Shown here in pieces: positions 18,506 to 27,099 of a stretch of 64,000 nucleotides of DNA. The position numbers and the translations under genes were made by a program. Origin of the DNA: Comamonadaceae bacterium ALPHA2B (lineage in GTDB: Bacteria > Pseudomonadota > Gammaproteobacteria > Burkholderiales > Burkholderiaceae_C); the NCBI GenBank assembly GCA_005503065.1, contig SCOE01000014.1:56186-120185 (forward strand), written 5' to 3'. The notes below the pieces were generated by a model that had not been told where the DNA came from, did not search any database, and saw nothing but the letters and a program-made list of their open reading frames with translations. Position 1 is the first letter of the stretch. Every line of letters starts with the position of its first letter.

Positions 18506-20152
18506 ATGCAGACCTCCACCTACAACGCGGCGAACTCGATGAACGACGCCAACACCCAACGCCCCATCACCCTGCTGCTGTGCGCCCTGGGCGGCGAAGG
18601 CGGCGGCGTGCTGACCGAGTGGCTGATCGAGGCGGCGCGCCATGCCGGCCACGCGGCGCAGAGCACCTCCATCCCCGGCGTCGCCCAGCGCACCGGTGCG
18701 ACGACCTACTACGTCGAGGTGTTTCCGGTGCCGCTTGCACAGCTGAACGGCCGCCGCCCGGTGTTCAGCCTCACGCCGGCCGCCGGCACGCTGGATGCCC
18801 TGGTGTCCTCCGAGCTCATGGAAACCGTGCGGCAGATGGGCCACGGCATGACCAGCGCCGAGCGCACCTGCGTCATCACCTCCACCGGCCGCAGCCTCAC
18901 CACCGCCGAGCGCATGGTGCCGGGCGACGGGCGCATGGACGCCGAGCGCCTGCTGGAGGCGGTGCGCCGCTTCAGCCGCGAACACCACCTGCTCGACATG
19001 GGCGCGCTGGCGCGCAGCCACGGCACCGTCGTCAGCAGCGTGATGCTGGGCGCCATCGCGGGCAGCGGCCTGCTGCCCTTCGGCCGCGAGAGCTTCGAGG
19101 CCGCGATCCGAGGACCGGAGGCCACGCCCGGCGGCGCGGCCCAGGCCAGCCTGCGCGGCTTCGCGGCGGCCTTCGACGCCGTCGCGGCGGCGCGCGCGCA
19201 GGCCGCGATGGTCGAGCGCTTGCTATCGAAAGGAGAGCACGCTGCGCCCGCCCCGCGGGCGCCGGAGCCCGATCTGGCTCGAAATTTTCCAAACGCCGTG
19301 CACGAGATGCTGGCCCTGGGCCACGCCCGGGTGCTCGACTACCAGGACGGGGCCTATGCGCAGCTGTACGTCGACCGGCTGGCGCGCGTGCTGCAGGCCG
19401 AGCAGGCGGCCGACCCGGCGGGCCAGGAGGACCATGCCATCACGCGCGAGATGGCGCGCTGGCTCGCGCTGTGGATGGCCTTCGACGACATCGTGCGCGT
19501 GGCGGCGTTGAAGGCCCGCGCCAGCCGCGCCGAACGCGTGCGCACCGAGGTGAAGGCCGGCGACGACGATCTGCTGCGCGTGTACGACCACTTCAAGCCC
19601 GGCGTGCCCGAGTTCGCCGCCCTGCTGCCGCCCGGGCTGGCGCGGCGCCTCAACGCCTGGGATGCGGGCCGGCAGCGGCGCGGCCTGCAGCCGTGGGCGA
19701 TGCCGCTGAAGGTGGGCAGCCATTCGGTGCTGGGCATGGCCGCGCTGCGCACGCTGGCGTCGCTCAAGGGCCTGCGCCGGCGCGGCAGCCGCTTCGCCGA
19801 GGAGCAGGCGCTGATCGAGCGCTGGCTCGCGGCGGTGGAGTCCGGTACGCGCGAAGGCTGGGAACTGGGCCACGAGCTGGCGCTGTGCGGCCGGCTGATC
19901 AAGGGCTATGGCAGCACCAACGAGCGCGGCAAGACGAACCTGCTGCACATCGTCGACCACCTCGCGCGCGCCCCGGGCCGCACGTCGGCCGAGCGTGCTG
20001 CCGCCGTTGCCGCCGCGCGCACCGCCGCCCTGGCCGACGAGGCCGGCACCGCGCTCGACGCCACGCTGCGCCAGCACGGCGCGCCGCCGCGCCCGGTGCG
20101 CGAGCAGCCGATCCGCTGGATGCGCCGGCCGCCCGCGACACGGCCGTCCTGA
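18506..20152 (+). CDS. iorB: Indolepyruvate oxidoreductase beta subunit with C-terminal DUF6537-like extension
   Basis: At 548 residues this is far longer than the ~200-residue classical beta subunit. Residues about 15-215 form the pyruvate-ferredoxin-oxidoreductase gamma/beta domain (LLCALGGEGGGVLTEWL, VAQRTGATTYYVEVF). Residues from about 265 on form the helical extension found in aerobic betaproteobacterial versions, ending with LIKGYGSTNERGKTNLLHI. The linker (about 239-256) is encoded by a dispersed-repeat copy at 19220-19274. ATG 18506 and ATG 18539 are both possible starts; neither has a convincing binding site. It pairs with the TTG-started alpha subunit. Confidence 0.82.
   Translation: MQTSTYNAANSMNDANTQRPITLLLCALGGEGGGVLTEWLIEAARHAGHAAQSTSIPGVAQRTGATTYYVEVFPVPLAQLNGRRPVFSLTPAAGTLDALVSSELMETVRQMGHGMTSAERTCVITSTGRSLTTAERMVPGDGRMDAERLLEAVRRFSREHHLLDMGALARSHGTVVSSVMLGAIAGSGLLPFGRESFEAAIRGPEATPGGAAQASLRGFAAAFDAVAAARAQAAMVERLLSKGEHAAPAPRAPEPDLARNFPNAVHEMLALGHARVLDYQDGAYAQLYVDRLARVLQAEQAADPAGQEDHAITREMARWLALWMAFDDIVRVAALKARASRAERVRTEVKAGDDDLLRVYDHFKPGVPEFAALLPPGLARRLNAWDAGRQRRGLQPWAMPLKVGSHSVLGMAALRTLASLKGLRRRGSRFAEEQALIERWLAAVESGTREGWELGHELALCGRLIKGYGSTNERGKTNLLHIVDHLARAPGRTSAERAAAVAAARTAALADEAGTALDATLRQHGAPPRPVREQPIRWMRRPPATRPS
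19220..19274 (+). repeat. Dispersed ~55-nt repeat, in-frame copy inside iorB
   Basis: TTGCTATCGAAA is followed by the hairpin GCGCCCGC-CCC-GCGGGCGC and then CCGGAGCCCGAT. It shares GGGCGCCGGAGCCCGAT with the intergenic copy at 28472-28524. It encodes the Ala/Pro-rich linker between the two IorB domains. Confidence 0.65.
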
Positions 20153-20189
20153 ACCGCCTTTCACAAGAACCATCCGGAGACACAAGACG

Positions 20190-21194
20190 ATGACACGCCA
20201 CGCTTCCCCTCATCTTCTCTCGCGCCGCGGCTTCGCATGGAGCGCAGCCGGCCTGCTCGCCGCCGCCATGGCGCTGCCGCTGCCCGCCGCCGCCCAGGCC
20301 TGGCCGGACAAGCCGATCAAGGTGGTCGTCAACTTCCCGCCCGGCGGCGCGGCCGACCAGCTGGCACGCCTGATCGGCCAACCGCTCTCGGAGGCGCTGC
20401 ACCAGCCGGTGGTGATCGAAAACCGCGGTGGCGCCAACGGCAACATCGGCGGCGAAACGGTGGCGCGTTCGGCGCCCGACGGCTACACGCTGCTGATGAG
20501 CAGCGGCGGCATGGTGTCGGTCAACCCCCACCTTTACCAGAAGATGCCCTTCGACCCCGCGAAGGACCTGGTGCCGGTGGCCGCCGCGGCGCGCGTGCTG
20601 GTCTTCCTGGTCGAGCGGCCGGAACTGCCGCCGAAGAACATCCAGGAGTTCATCGCCTACCTGAAGGCGCGGCCGGGCAAGCTCTCCTACGGCTCGCCCG
20701 GCGTGGGCAGCTCGCCGCACCTGGCAGGCGAGATGTTCAAATCGCAGACCGGCACCTTCGCCACGCACGTGCCCTACCGCGGCGCCGCACCCGCGCTGCA
20801 GGACCTGCTGGCCGGGCAGATCGACTTCTACTTCGACCCCGGCATTGCGCTGCAGCAGGTCAAGGCCGGCAAGCTGCGGCTGCTGGCGGTGGGCAGTCCC
20901 AAGCGCTCGCCGCTCTTCCCCGACGTGCCGACGCTGGACGAGGCCGGCCTCAAGGGCTTCGACGCCGACACCGTGTTCGGCTTCTATGCGCCGGCCGGCA
21001 CCCCGCAGCCGGTGATCGCGAAGCTCAACGCCGAGATCAACAAGGTGCTCGCGATGCCCGCGGTGCGCGAGCGCATCGCGCAGCTCGGCGGCGAGGCCGC
21101 GCCCGGCACGCCCGCGGCCTTCCACGACAAGGCGATGGCCGACTCGCAGCGCTTCGGCGCGATCATCAGGGAGCGCGGCATCCGTGCAGACTGA
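20190..21194 (+). CDS. Bug/tripartite-tricarboxylate-transporter-family periplasmic receptor
   Basis: This 334-residue extracytoplasmic receptor of the TctC/Bug family, abundant in Comamonadaceae, binds carboxylates. The N-terminus carries SRRGFAWSAAG followed by a hydrophobic core ending at AAAQA, a Sec or weak twin-arginine-like signal. Mature landmarks: WPDKPIKVVVNFPPGGAADQLAR, VIENRGGANGNIG and YGSPGVGSSPHLAGE. ATG 20190 has GGAGA 8-9 nt before it. No membrane partner genes (TctA/TctB) are in the window. Placement between iorAB and a thioesterase gene suggests binding of an aromatic or 2-oxo acid. Confidence 0.88.
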   Translation: MTRHASPHLLSRRGFAWSAAGLLAAAMALPLPAAAQAWPDKPIKVVVNFPPGGAADQLARLIGQPLSEALHQPVVIENRGGANGNIGGETVARSAPDGYTLLMSSGGMVSVNPHLYQKMPFDPAKDLVPVAAAARVLVFLVERPELPPKNIQEFIAYLKARPGKLSYGSPGVGSSPHLAGEMFKSQTGTFATHVPYRGAAPALQDLLAGQIDFYFDPGIALQQVKAGKLRLLAVGSPKRSPLFPDVPTLDEAGLKGFDADTVFGFYAPAGTPQPVIAKLNAEINKVLAMPAVRERIAQLGGEAAPGTPAAFHDKAMADSQRFGAIIRERGIRAD

Positions 21195-21210
21195 GCGTTA
21201 ACCTGCGCGC

Positions 21211-21636
21211 ATGAGCAAGCAGATCATCTACACCGCCCGCGTCGAGTTCGGCGATTGCGATCCGGCCGGCATCGTCTGGTACCCCAACTTCTTCGGCTGG
21301 ATGGACGCGGCCTCGCGCCACTTCTTCGCCGAATGCGGCGTGCCGCGCTGGGAAGAAACGACGAAGACGCTGGGCGTGATCGGCACGCCGCTGGTCGACA
21401 CGAAGTCGCGCTTCGTCAACACCGCCAGCTACGGCGACACCCTGCACATCGCGGTCACGGTACGCGAGTGGCGCGAGAAGAGCTTCGTGCAAAGCTACCG
21501 GGTGACGCGCAACGACCCGCAGGGCGAGACCCTGATCCTCGAGGCCGAGGATGTGCGCATCTTCGGCGGCAAGCGCCCCGACGGCCGCCTGCGCGCATTG
21601 CCGATTCCGCCGGAGATCCGGGCGCTCTGCGAGTAA
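21211..21636 (+). CDS. Acyl-CoA thioesterase, 4-hydroxybenzoyl-CoA thioesterase type
   Basis: This 141-residue hotdog-fold thioesterase hydrolyses acyl- or aryl-CoA. The family signature VEFGDCDPAGIVWYPNFF is intact, with Asp17 as the catalytic acid of the 4-HBT type. It lies 16 nt behind the Bug receptor gene in the iorAB transcript direction. It could release arylacetate from the arylacetyl-CoA made by the oxidoreductase, or recover CoA. The substrate is inferred from context. Confidence 0.85.
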   Translation: MSKQIIYTARVEFGDCDPAGIVWYPNFFGWMDAASRHFFAECGVPRWEETTKTLGVIGTPLVDTKSRFVNTASYGDTLHIAVTVREWREKSFVQSYRVTRNDPQGETLILEAEDVRIFGGKRPDGRLRALPIPPEIRALCE

Positions 21637-21639
21637 CGG

Positions 21640-22116
21640 TCAGCCCGCTGGCCGCAGGCGCGCCACCAGCGCGTCGACGCCCAGCGCGATGAGGTCGAAG
21701 GCATGGCGGAAGTCGGCCTCGCCGCCATACCAGGGGTCGGGCACGTCCTCGCCCTCGTGGCCCGGCACGCCATCCATCAGCAGCAGCACGCGGTCGGTCG
21801 CACCGGGCGGTGCCAGGCCGCGCAGGGCGGCGCAGTGCGCACCGGTCATGCCGACGATCCAGTCGAAGCGCGCGAAGTCCTCGCGCCGGACCTGGCGGGC
21901 GCAGTGCGCGTGCATCGGCACGCCGCGCCGCCGCAGTTCCGCCGCAGCGCGCCGGTCGAAGGGGTTGCCGCGCTCCTCGTCGGAGATGGCGGCACTGTCG
22001 ACCTCGACCGGCCAGCCCAGCGCCTCGGCGCGGTGCACGAGCAGCGCATGCGCCGTCGGCGAGCGGCAGATGTTGCCGGTGCAGATGAAGAGGATGCGCG
22101 GTGCGACGTCGCTCAC
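21640..22116 (-). CDS. Low-molecular-weight protein-tyrosine phosphatase
   Basis: This 158-residue cytoplasmic phosphatase has the P-loop CTGNICRS with the nucleophile Cys12 and Arg18, and the general acid Asp127 in VPDPWYGG. Length and layout are normal for the family. The start ATG 22116 overlaps the TetR stop (22113) by 4 nt, so the two are co-transcribed. It ends 4 nt from the convergent thioesterase gene. A role in signalling or exopolysaccharide control is usual for the family, with no specific partner visible here. Confidence 0.93.
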   Translation of the reverse strand: MSDVAPRILFICTGNICRSPTAHALLVHRAEALGWPVEVDSAAISDEERGNPFDRRAAAELRRRGVPMHAHCARQVRREDFARFDWIVGMTGAHCAALRGLAPPGATDRVLLLMDGVPGHEGEDVPDPWYGGEADFRHAFDLIALGVDALVARLRPAG

Positions 22117-22826
22117 AAGCCGCGCTCCACCATGTCCAGCAGGCGCTGGCCCAGCGCGTCCAGTTGCGCATCGTCCAGGCCTCGCAGCGGCCCGTCGATG
22201 GCCATCATGGCCATGCCGTGCACCGCCGACCAGGCCAGGTACTCGGCGCCGGGCCGGCGCTCGGGCGGCATGGCACCGGCATCGACCAGGCGGTCCAACG
22301 CGGTGCCGAGCAGCTCGAAGGGATTGAGGCCGCTGGCGCCGGCCCGCGCGGGATCGCGCGCGCCGGCGGGCGGGGCGGCGGTGGCGAAAGCGGTGCGGAA
22401 CAGGCCGGTCTCACGGCGGGCGAAGCGCAGGTAGCCGGTGCCCACGGCGCGCACAGCCGCCTGCGCGGAGGCCACAGCGCCGCCGGCCGGCGCGCCGTCG
22501 CGCGCGCTGGCCCGCGGAAGATCGGCACCGGCGGCACGCCACGCTTCTTCCATCGCACGCGCCGCCGCCGCCAGCGCCGCCGATCGCACGGCGTCGAGCA
22601 GCGCATCGCGGCTGCCGAAATGGCGGTATGCGGCGTTGGGCACCACGCCCGCGCGGCGCGTGGCCTCGCGCAGCACCACGGCGTCGGGGCCGCCTTCGCG
22701 GGCCAGGTCGATGCCCGCCTCCAGCAGCGCGCGGCGCAGATCGCCGTGGCGGTAGGTGCTGCGCGGCGGGGGGGACGGGCGGGCGGTGTCTAGGCTCACG
22801 GCGGGATCGATGTGGACGGCGTCCAA
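22113..22826 (-). CDS. TetR-family transcriptional regulator
   Basis: This is a 237-residue one-domain repressor type. The helix-turn-helix is LREATRRAGVVPNAAYRHFGSRDALLDAV (about residues 50-78), followed by an all-helical ligand domain. It has no ATG near the N-terminus. The start must be TTG 22826 or GTG 22799, and neither has a good ribosome binding site, so the first nine residues are uncertain. It overlaps the phosphatase gene by 4 nt. Target unknown. The nearest divergent genes are those of the purine block. Confidence 0.85.
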   Translation of the reverse strand: MDAVHIDPAVSLDTARPSPPPRSTYRHGDLRRALLEAGIDLAREGGPDAVVLREATRRAGVVPNAAYRHFGSRDALLDAVRSAALAAAARAMEEAWRAAGADLPRASARDGAPAGGAVASAQAAVRAVGTGYLRFARRETGLFRTAFATAAPPAGARDPARAGASGLNPFELLGTALDRLVDAGAMPPERRPGAEYLAWSAVHGMAMMAIDGPLRGLDDAQLDALGQRLLDMVERGL

Positions 22827-22860
22827 TTATGCGTTCGTATCGACGATTTCAAGGAAAAAA

Positions 22861-22909
22861 GGTCTGCAGCGCCCGCCCTGCCTGCGCCAGGCGCTACAGA
22901 ATCAATAGC
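22861..22909 (-). repeat. Dispersed ~55-nt repeat at the 3' end of the glycerate kinase gene
   Basis: GGTCTGCAGCGCCCGCCCT, then a GCGC-rich centre and ACAGAATCAATAGC, match the family seen at 33698, 43644 and 52438. The repeat supplies the last five or six codons (RALLIL) and the TAG stop of the glycerate kinase. Confidence 0.65.
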
Positions 22910-24225
22910 GCCCGGAAATCGTTGACGTTGGTGTGCGTGGGCCCGGTCACGACCAGGTCCCCGATCGCGTCGAAGTAGCCATAGGCGTCGTTGCGGTCCA
23001 TGAAAGCGGCGAGCTTGTGGCCCGCGGCTTCGGCACGGGCCAGCGTGTCGGGCGTGACCACGGCGCCCGCGTTGTCCTCCACGCCGTCGATGCCGTCGGT
23101 GTCGGCCGCCAGCGCCCACACGCCGGGCTGGCCCATCAGCGCGCCGGCCAGGCCCATGCAGAACTCGCCCGCACGGCCGCCGCGACCCTTGGGCGTGCCC
23201 GGCGGGCGCTGGCGGATGGTGACGGTGGTTTCGCCGCCCGAGAGGATCACGCAGGGCCGCGCGAAGGGCGCGCCGCGCAGCGCCACGGCGCGGGCCAGCG
23301 CGCCGTGCACCTTGCCGACCTCGCGCGACTCGCCTTCCATTTCGTCGCTGAGGATGTGCGCGTCGATGCCCGCGGCGCGCGCCGCCTCGGCCGCTGCCTC
23401 GAGCGACTGCTGCGGCGTGGCGATGAGGTGCGTGACGTGGCCCGCGAAGACGGCGTCGCCGGGCTTGGGCGTTTCGAGCGCGCCGCTCTCGAGCGCGGCG
23501 CGCACGGCTGGCGGCACCTCGATGCGGTAGCGCGCCAGGATGGCCAGCGCATCGGCGCAGGTGCTGGCGTCGGGCACCGTGGGGCCGCTGGCGATGATGG
23601 CCGGGTCGTCGCCCGGCACGTCGCTGATGGTGAGCGTCACCACCTGCGCCGGCGCGCAGGCCGCGGCGAGCCGGCCGCCCTTGATGCGCGAGAGGTGCTT
23701 GCGCACGCAGTTCATCTCGCCGATGTGGGCGCCCGATTCGAGCAGTTCCCTGTTGATGCGCTGCTTGTCGGCCAGCGTCAGGCCCTGGGCCGGCAGCGTC
23801 AGCAGCGCCGAGCCGCCGCCCGAGATGAGGCACAGCACCAGGTCGTCGGCTGTCAGCCCTTCGGTGAGTGCGAGCATGCGCTCGGCCGCACGCTGGCCGG
23901 CCTCGTCGGGCACGGGGTGCGCGGCCTCGACGACCTCGATGCGCTGCTTCAGGCCTTCGGGCCGTGGGGGGATGTGGTCGTAGCGCGTGACCACCAGGCC
24001 TTCGAGCGGTGCGGCGGCCGGCCACAGCGCTTCGAGGGCCTGAGCCATCGAGCCGCCGGCCTTGCCCGCGCCCAGGACCAGCGTGCGGCCCTTCGGCGGC
24101 CGGGGCAGGAAGGCGCCCATGTTGGCCAGCGGCAGCGCGCGCGTGACGGCGGCGCGGTAGAGGTGTTCTAGGAAGCCGCGCTGGTTTTCGTGAGGCTTGG
24201 GCGCGGATGCGTTCGATGCCATCAT
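22894..24225 (-). CDS. ttuD: Glycerate 2-kinase (MOFRL family; often labelled hydroxypyruvate reductase)
   Basis: This 443-residue kinase of the TtuD/GckA type phosphorylates D-glycerate, the last step of glyoxylate use through tartronate semialdehyde. Landmarks: TLVLGAGKAGGSMAQALE, the nucleotide loop CLISGGGSALLTLP, GEMNCVRKHLSRIKGGRLA and the MOFRL-domain ILSGGETTVTI and AADTDGIDG near the C-terminus. The start ATG 24225 has CGGAGA 8 nt before it. It is divergent from the purine deaminase, which fits its use of purine-derived glyoxylate. Its final residues and stop come from a dispersed repeat. gcl and glxR are not in the window. Confidence 0.88.
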   Translation of the reverse strand: MMASNASAPKPHENQRGFLEHLYRAAVTRALPLANMGAFLPRPPKGRTLVLGAGKAGGSMAQALEALWPAAAPLEGLVVTRYDHIPPRPEGLKQRIEVVEAAHPVPDEAGQRAAERMLALTEGLTADDLVLCLISGGGSALLTLPAQGLTLADKQRINRELLESGAHIGEMNCVRKHLSRIKGGRLAAACAPAQVVTLTISDVPGDDPAIIASGPTVPDASTCADALAILARYRIEVPPAVRAALESGALETPKPGDAVFAGHVTHLIATPQQSLEAAAEAARAAGIDAHILSDEMEGESREVGKVHGALARAVALRGAPFARPCVILSGGETTVTIRQRPPGTPKGRGGRAGEFCMGLAGALMGQPGVWALAADTDGIDGVEDNAGAVVTPDTLARAEAAGHKLAAFMDRNDAYGYFDAIGDLVVTGPTHTNVNDFRALLIL

Positions 24226-24241
24226 GGTCGGGTCTCCGTTT

Positions 24242-24255
24242 TTGTTCGACAACAA
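24242..24255. promoter_or_regulatory. Inverted repeat TTGTT-CGAC-AACAA in a divergent promoter gap
   Basis: This perfect 5-4-5 inverted repeat lies in the 46-nt gap between the glycerate kinase and deaminase starts. A site there could control both genes. A partly similar TTCG..CGACAA string stands at 28944-28954. The operator role is inferred only. Confidence 0.35.
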
Positions 24256-24271
24256 GAAAAGGCTTTGCTCA

Positions 24272-25660
24272 ATGACCACCTTGCTGATCCACAACGCCGA
24301 CTGCGTGGCCACCTTCGACGATGCGCGGCGCGAGCTGCGCGGCGCCTCGGTGCTGGTGGACGGGCATCGCATCGCGGCCGTCGGCCCGGCGGCGGATCTG
24401 CCCGCCGAGGCCGACGAGGTGATCGATGCGCGCGGCCACCTGGTCATGCCGGGCATGGTCAACACGCATCATCACATGACCCAGTCGCTGACCCGGGCGA
24501 TCCCGGCCACGCAGGACGCCGAGCTCTTCGGCTGGCTGCGCGGGCTGTACCCGATCTGGGCCGGGCTGACGCCGGAGATGGTGCAGGTGTCGACGCAGGT
24601 GGCGATGGCCGAACTGCTGCTCTCGGGCTGCACGACCAGCAGCGACCACCTCTACATCTACCCCAACGGCATCAACCTGGAGGACAGCATCGAGGCCGCA
24701 CAGCGCATCGGCATGCGCTTCACTGCGTCGCGCGGCAGCATGAGCCTGGGCGAATCGCAGGGCGGCCTGCCGCCCGACCGCGTGGTCGAGAAGGAAGACG
24801 CCATCCTGGCCGAGACGCAGCGCCTCATCGAACGCTGGCACGACCGCGCGCACGGCGCGATGGTGAACGTGGCGGTGGCGCCGTGCTCGCCCTTCTCGGT
24901 GAGCCGCGACCTGATGCGCGAATCGGCGCGGCTCGCGCGGGCCTATGGCGTGCGCCTGCACACCCACCTGGCCGAGAACGACCACGACATCGCCTACACG
25001 CGCGAGAAGTTCGACTGCACGCCGGCCGAGTACGCGCAGGACCTGGGCTGGCTGGGCGACGATGTGTGGCACGCGCACTGCGTGAAGCTCGACGCGCCGG
25101 GCATCGGCCTGTTCGCGCGCACGCGCACGGGCGTGGCCCATTGCCCCTGCAGCAACATGCGCCTGGCCTCGGGCATCGCGCCGCTGCGGCAGATGCTCGA
25201 CGCCGGCGTGCCCGTGGGCCTGGGCGTGGACGGCAGCGCCAGCAACGACGGCGCACACCTGGTGGGCGAGGCGCGTCAGGCCCTGCTGCTGGCGCGGGTG
25301 CGGCGCTCGCTGGACTCCTTCGGTTGCGACCACGGCCCGGCCGAGATGACGGCGCGCAACGTGCTCGAGGTGGCCACGCGGGGCGGCGCGCAAGTGCTGG
25401 GCCGCAGCGACATCGGTCACCTGGCGCCGGGCATGTGCGCCGACCTGGCGCTGTTCGACCTGCGCACCCTCGCCTTCGCCGGCGGCGCGGTGCACGACCC
25501 TGTCGCCAGCCTGCTGCTGTGCGCCAGCCCGCAGGCGGCGTACACGGTGGTCAACGGGCGGGTGGTGGTGCGCGAGGGGCGGCTGGCCACCGTCGAGCTG
25601 GAGCCGCTGGTCGAGCGTCACAACCGGCTCGCGGTGGAACTGGCGCAAGCCGCGCGCTGA
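24272..25660 (+). CDS. 8-oxoguanine deaminase / guanine-deaminase-like amidohydrolase
   Basis: This 462-residue amidohydrolase of the AtzB/TrzN-like group deaminates a purine (8-oxoguanine to urate, or guanine to xanthine). The metal site His66/His68 lies in NTHHHMTQSLTRAIPATQDAE, a run characteristic of the 8-oxoguanine deaminases. HTHLAEND, AHCVKL and GVDGSASND complete the site. ATG 24272 (AAAAGG 8 nt upstream) is chosen over the longer open frame from 24197, which would run through the glycerate kinase start. It opens the purine block facing puuD. Guanine or isoguanine as substrate cannot be excluded. Confidence 0.85.
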   Translation: MTTLLIHNADCVATFDDARRELRGASVLVDGHRIAAVGPAADLPAEADEVIDARGHLVMPGMVNTHHHMTQSLTRAIPATQDAELFGWLRGLYPIWAGLTPEMVQVSTQVAMAELLLSGCTTSSDHLYIYPNGINLEDSIEAAQRIGMRFTASRGSMSLGESQGGLPPDRVVEKEDAILAETQRLIERWHDRAHGAMVNVAVAPCSPFSVSRDLMRESARLARAYGVRLHTHLAENDHDIAYTREKFDCTPAEYAQDLGWLGDDVWHAHCVKLDAPGIGLFARTRTGVAHCPCSNMRLASGIAPLRQMLDAGVPVGLGVDGSASNDGAHLVGEARQALLLARVRRSLDSFGCDHGPAEMTARNVLEVATRGGAQVLGRSDIGHLAPGMCADLALFDLRTLAFAGGAVHDPVASLLLCASPQAAYTVVNGRVVVREGRLATVELEPLVERHNRLAVELAQAAR

Positions 25661-25664
25661 ATGC

Positions 25665-25698
25665 CTGATGTCCGGCCGCCGCGGCGGCCGCACATCAG
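25665..25698. terminator. Long hairpin between deaminase and puuD
   Basis: Arms CTGATGT...ACATCAG enclose GGCCGCC-GC-GGCGGCC, a 34-nt near-perfect stem. It begins 4 nt after the deaminase stop and contains the puuD stop, so it serves two convergent genes. There is no T-run. Confidence 0.6.
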
Positions 25699-26900
25699 TT
25701 CGTCTTGGCGCCGCTGTTGAACCACTTGCCGACCAGCGCGCGCTCGGCGTCGGTCATGCCGGTGGCGTTGTTCATCGGCATGATCTTCGTCACGACCACC
25801 TGCTGGTAGACGGCCTGCGCATGCGCGGCCACCTGGTCGGGCGAATCGAGACGCACGTTCTTCATCTGCACGGCGGCACCGTGGCACGTGTAGCAGCGCT
25901 GCTCCAGCACCTTCTGGACTTCGGCATAGGACACCGGCGCGGCAGCCGCCGACGGCGCGGGCGCGGCCACCGGCTCGGGCTTCATCCACACGATGGTCAG
26001 GCCCAGCACGACGATGCCGAAGAGCGCATAGGGCAGCGGATTGCGCGCATTGCCCAGCTTGAAGCGGTGCCGCACCACGAAGAACTGCCGGATCGCCGCA
26101 CCGCCCAGCATGATCAGCAGCAGCACGATCCAGTTGTACTTGTGCGCGTAGGTGAAGCTGTAGTGGTTGCTCAGCATCGCGAACAGCACCGGCAGCGTGA
26201 AATACGTGTTGTGCACGCTGCGCTGCTTGCCGCGCTGGCCGTGCACCGGGTCGACCGGCTTGCCTTCGCGCAGCGCCGCCACGTTCTTGCGCTGGCCGGG
26301 GATGATCCAGAAGAACACGTTGGCGCTCATGGTCGTGGCCATCATGGCGCCCACCAGCAGGAAGGCCGCGCGGCCGGCGAACCACTGGCAGGCCAGCCAG
26401 GTCGCGAAGGCGATGAAGAGCGCGACCAGCACGCCCACGATGGTGTCGCCGTTCTTGCGGCGCCCGAAGACCTGGCAGATGCCGTCGTACACCATCCAGA
26501 AGACGACGAAGAAGGCCAGCGCCACGCCGATGGCGGCGCCGGGCTGCCAGTCCATCTTGGACTTGTCGATCAGGTAGGTGCTCGCGTTCCACAGATAGGA
26601 CATCGTGAACAGCGTGAAGCCCGAGATCCAGGTGGAGTAGCTCTCCCAGTACGACCAGTGCAGGTGGTCGGGCAGCTTCTTCGGGGCCAGCAGGTACTTC
26701 TGCATGTTGTAGAAGCCGCCGCCGTGCACGGCCCACTGCTCGCCGCCCACGCCCTTGTCGAGCGACTCTTGGTCCTGCGGCTTCTCGAGGCTGTTGTCCA
26801 GCATCACGAAGTAGAAGGACGCGCCGATCCATGCGATCGCGGTGATGACGTGGACCCAGCGCAGCAGCAGGTTGGCCCAGTCGAGGTAATAGCTTTCCAT
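25695..26900 (-). CDS. puuD: Urate hydroxylase PuuD, membrane protein with C-terminal cytochrome c domain
   Basis: This 401-residue inner-membrane protein oxidises urate to 5-hydroxyisourate. The N-terminal ~305 residues have about eight hydrophobic helices with the family opening LDWANLLLRWVHVITAIAWIG. The C-terminal periplasmic domain is a single-haem cytochrome c with Cys336, Cys339 and His340 (CYTCH) and Met in MPMNNATG as the likely second ligand. Electrons probably go to the respiratory chain rather than to oxygen directly. It has its own 199-nt upstream gap with the operator-like TGTATACA at 27039, and xdhC lies behind that. Confidence 0.93.
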   Translation of the reverse strand: MESYYLDWANLLLRWVHVITAIAWIGASFYFVMLDNSLEKPQDQESLDKGVGGEQWAVHGGGFYNMQKYLLAPKKLPDHLHWSYWESYSTWISGFTLFTMSYLWNASTYLIDKSKMDWQPGAAIGVALAFFVVFWMVYDGICQVFGRRKNGDTIVGVLVALFIAFATWLACQWFAGRAAFLLVGAMMATTMSANVFFWIIPGQRKNVAALREGKPVDPVHGQRGKQRSVHNTYFTLPVLFAMLSNHYSFTYAHKYNWIVLLLIMLGGAAIRQFFVVRHRFKLGNARNPLPYALFGIVVLGLTIVWMKPEPVAAPAPSAAAAPVSYAEVQKVLEQRCYTCHGAAVQMKNVRLDSPDQVAAHAQAVYQQVVVTKIMPMNNATGMTDAERALVGKWFNSGAKTN

Positions 26901-27036
26901 CGCTCAACCCTCGCGGCGCGCCGTGGCGCCGGATTCCGGCCTGCTCACCACCGCGGGCTCTGTGAGCAGAGAAAGGGCCGCGAACGTCGGCATCGTGGGG
27001 ATGCATCGCGCTCCGCTGCGGCGTGTTGTGGACTGG

Positions 27037-27047
27037 AGTGTATACAG
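27037..27047. promoter_or_regulatory. Putative GntR operator upstream of puuD
   Basis: AGTGTATACAG (palindromic core TGTATACA, 27039-27046) is identical to 28956-28966. It lies 139 nt upstream of puuD and overlaps a TATACA that could be a -10 box on the minus strand. Confidence 0.6.
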
Positions 27048-27099
27048 TTTAGGCGCTTGCATCGTGGTTTTTTCGCTTGGCGCCCTCTTGTGGGAAACC

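Noticed and set aside
16057..18519. 820-residue minus-strand frame opposite iorA
   Set aside because: Overlaps the full oxidoreductase gene and the ~170-bp repeat; no domain visible.
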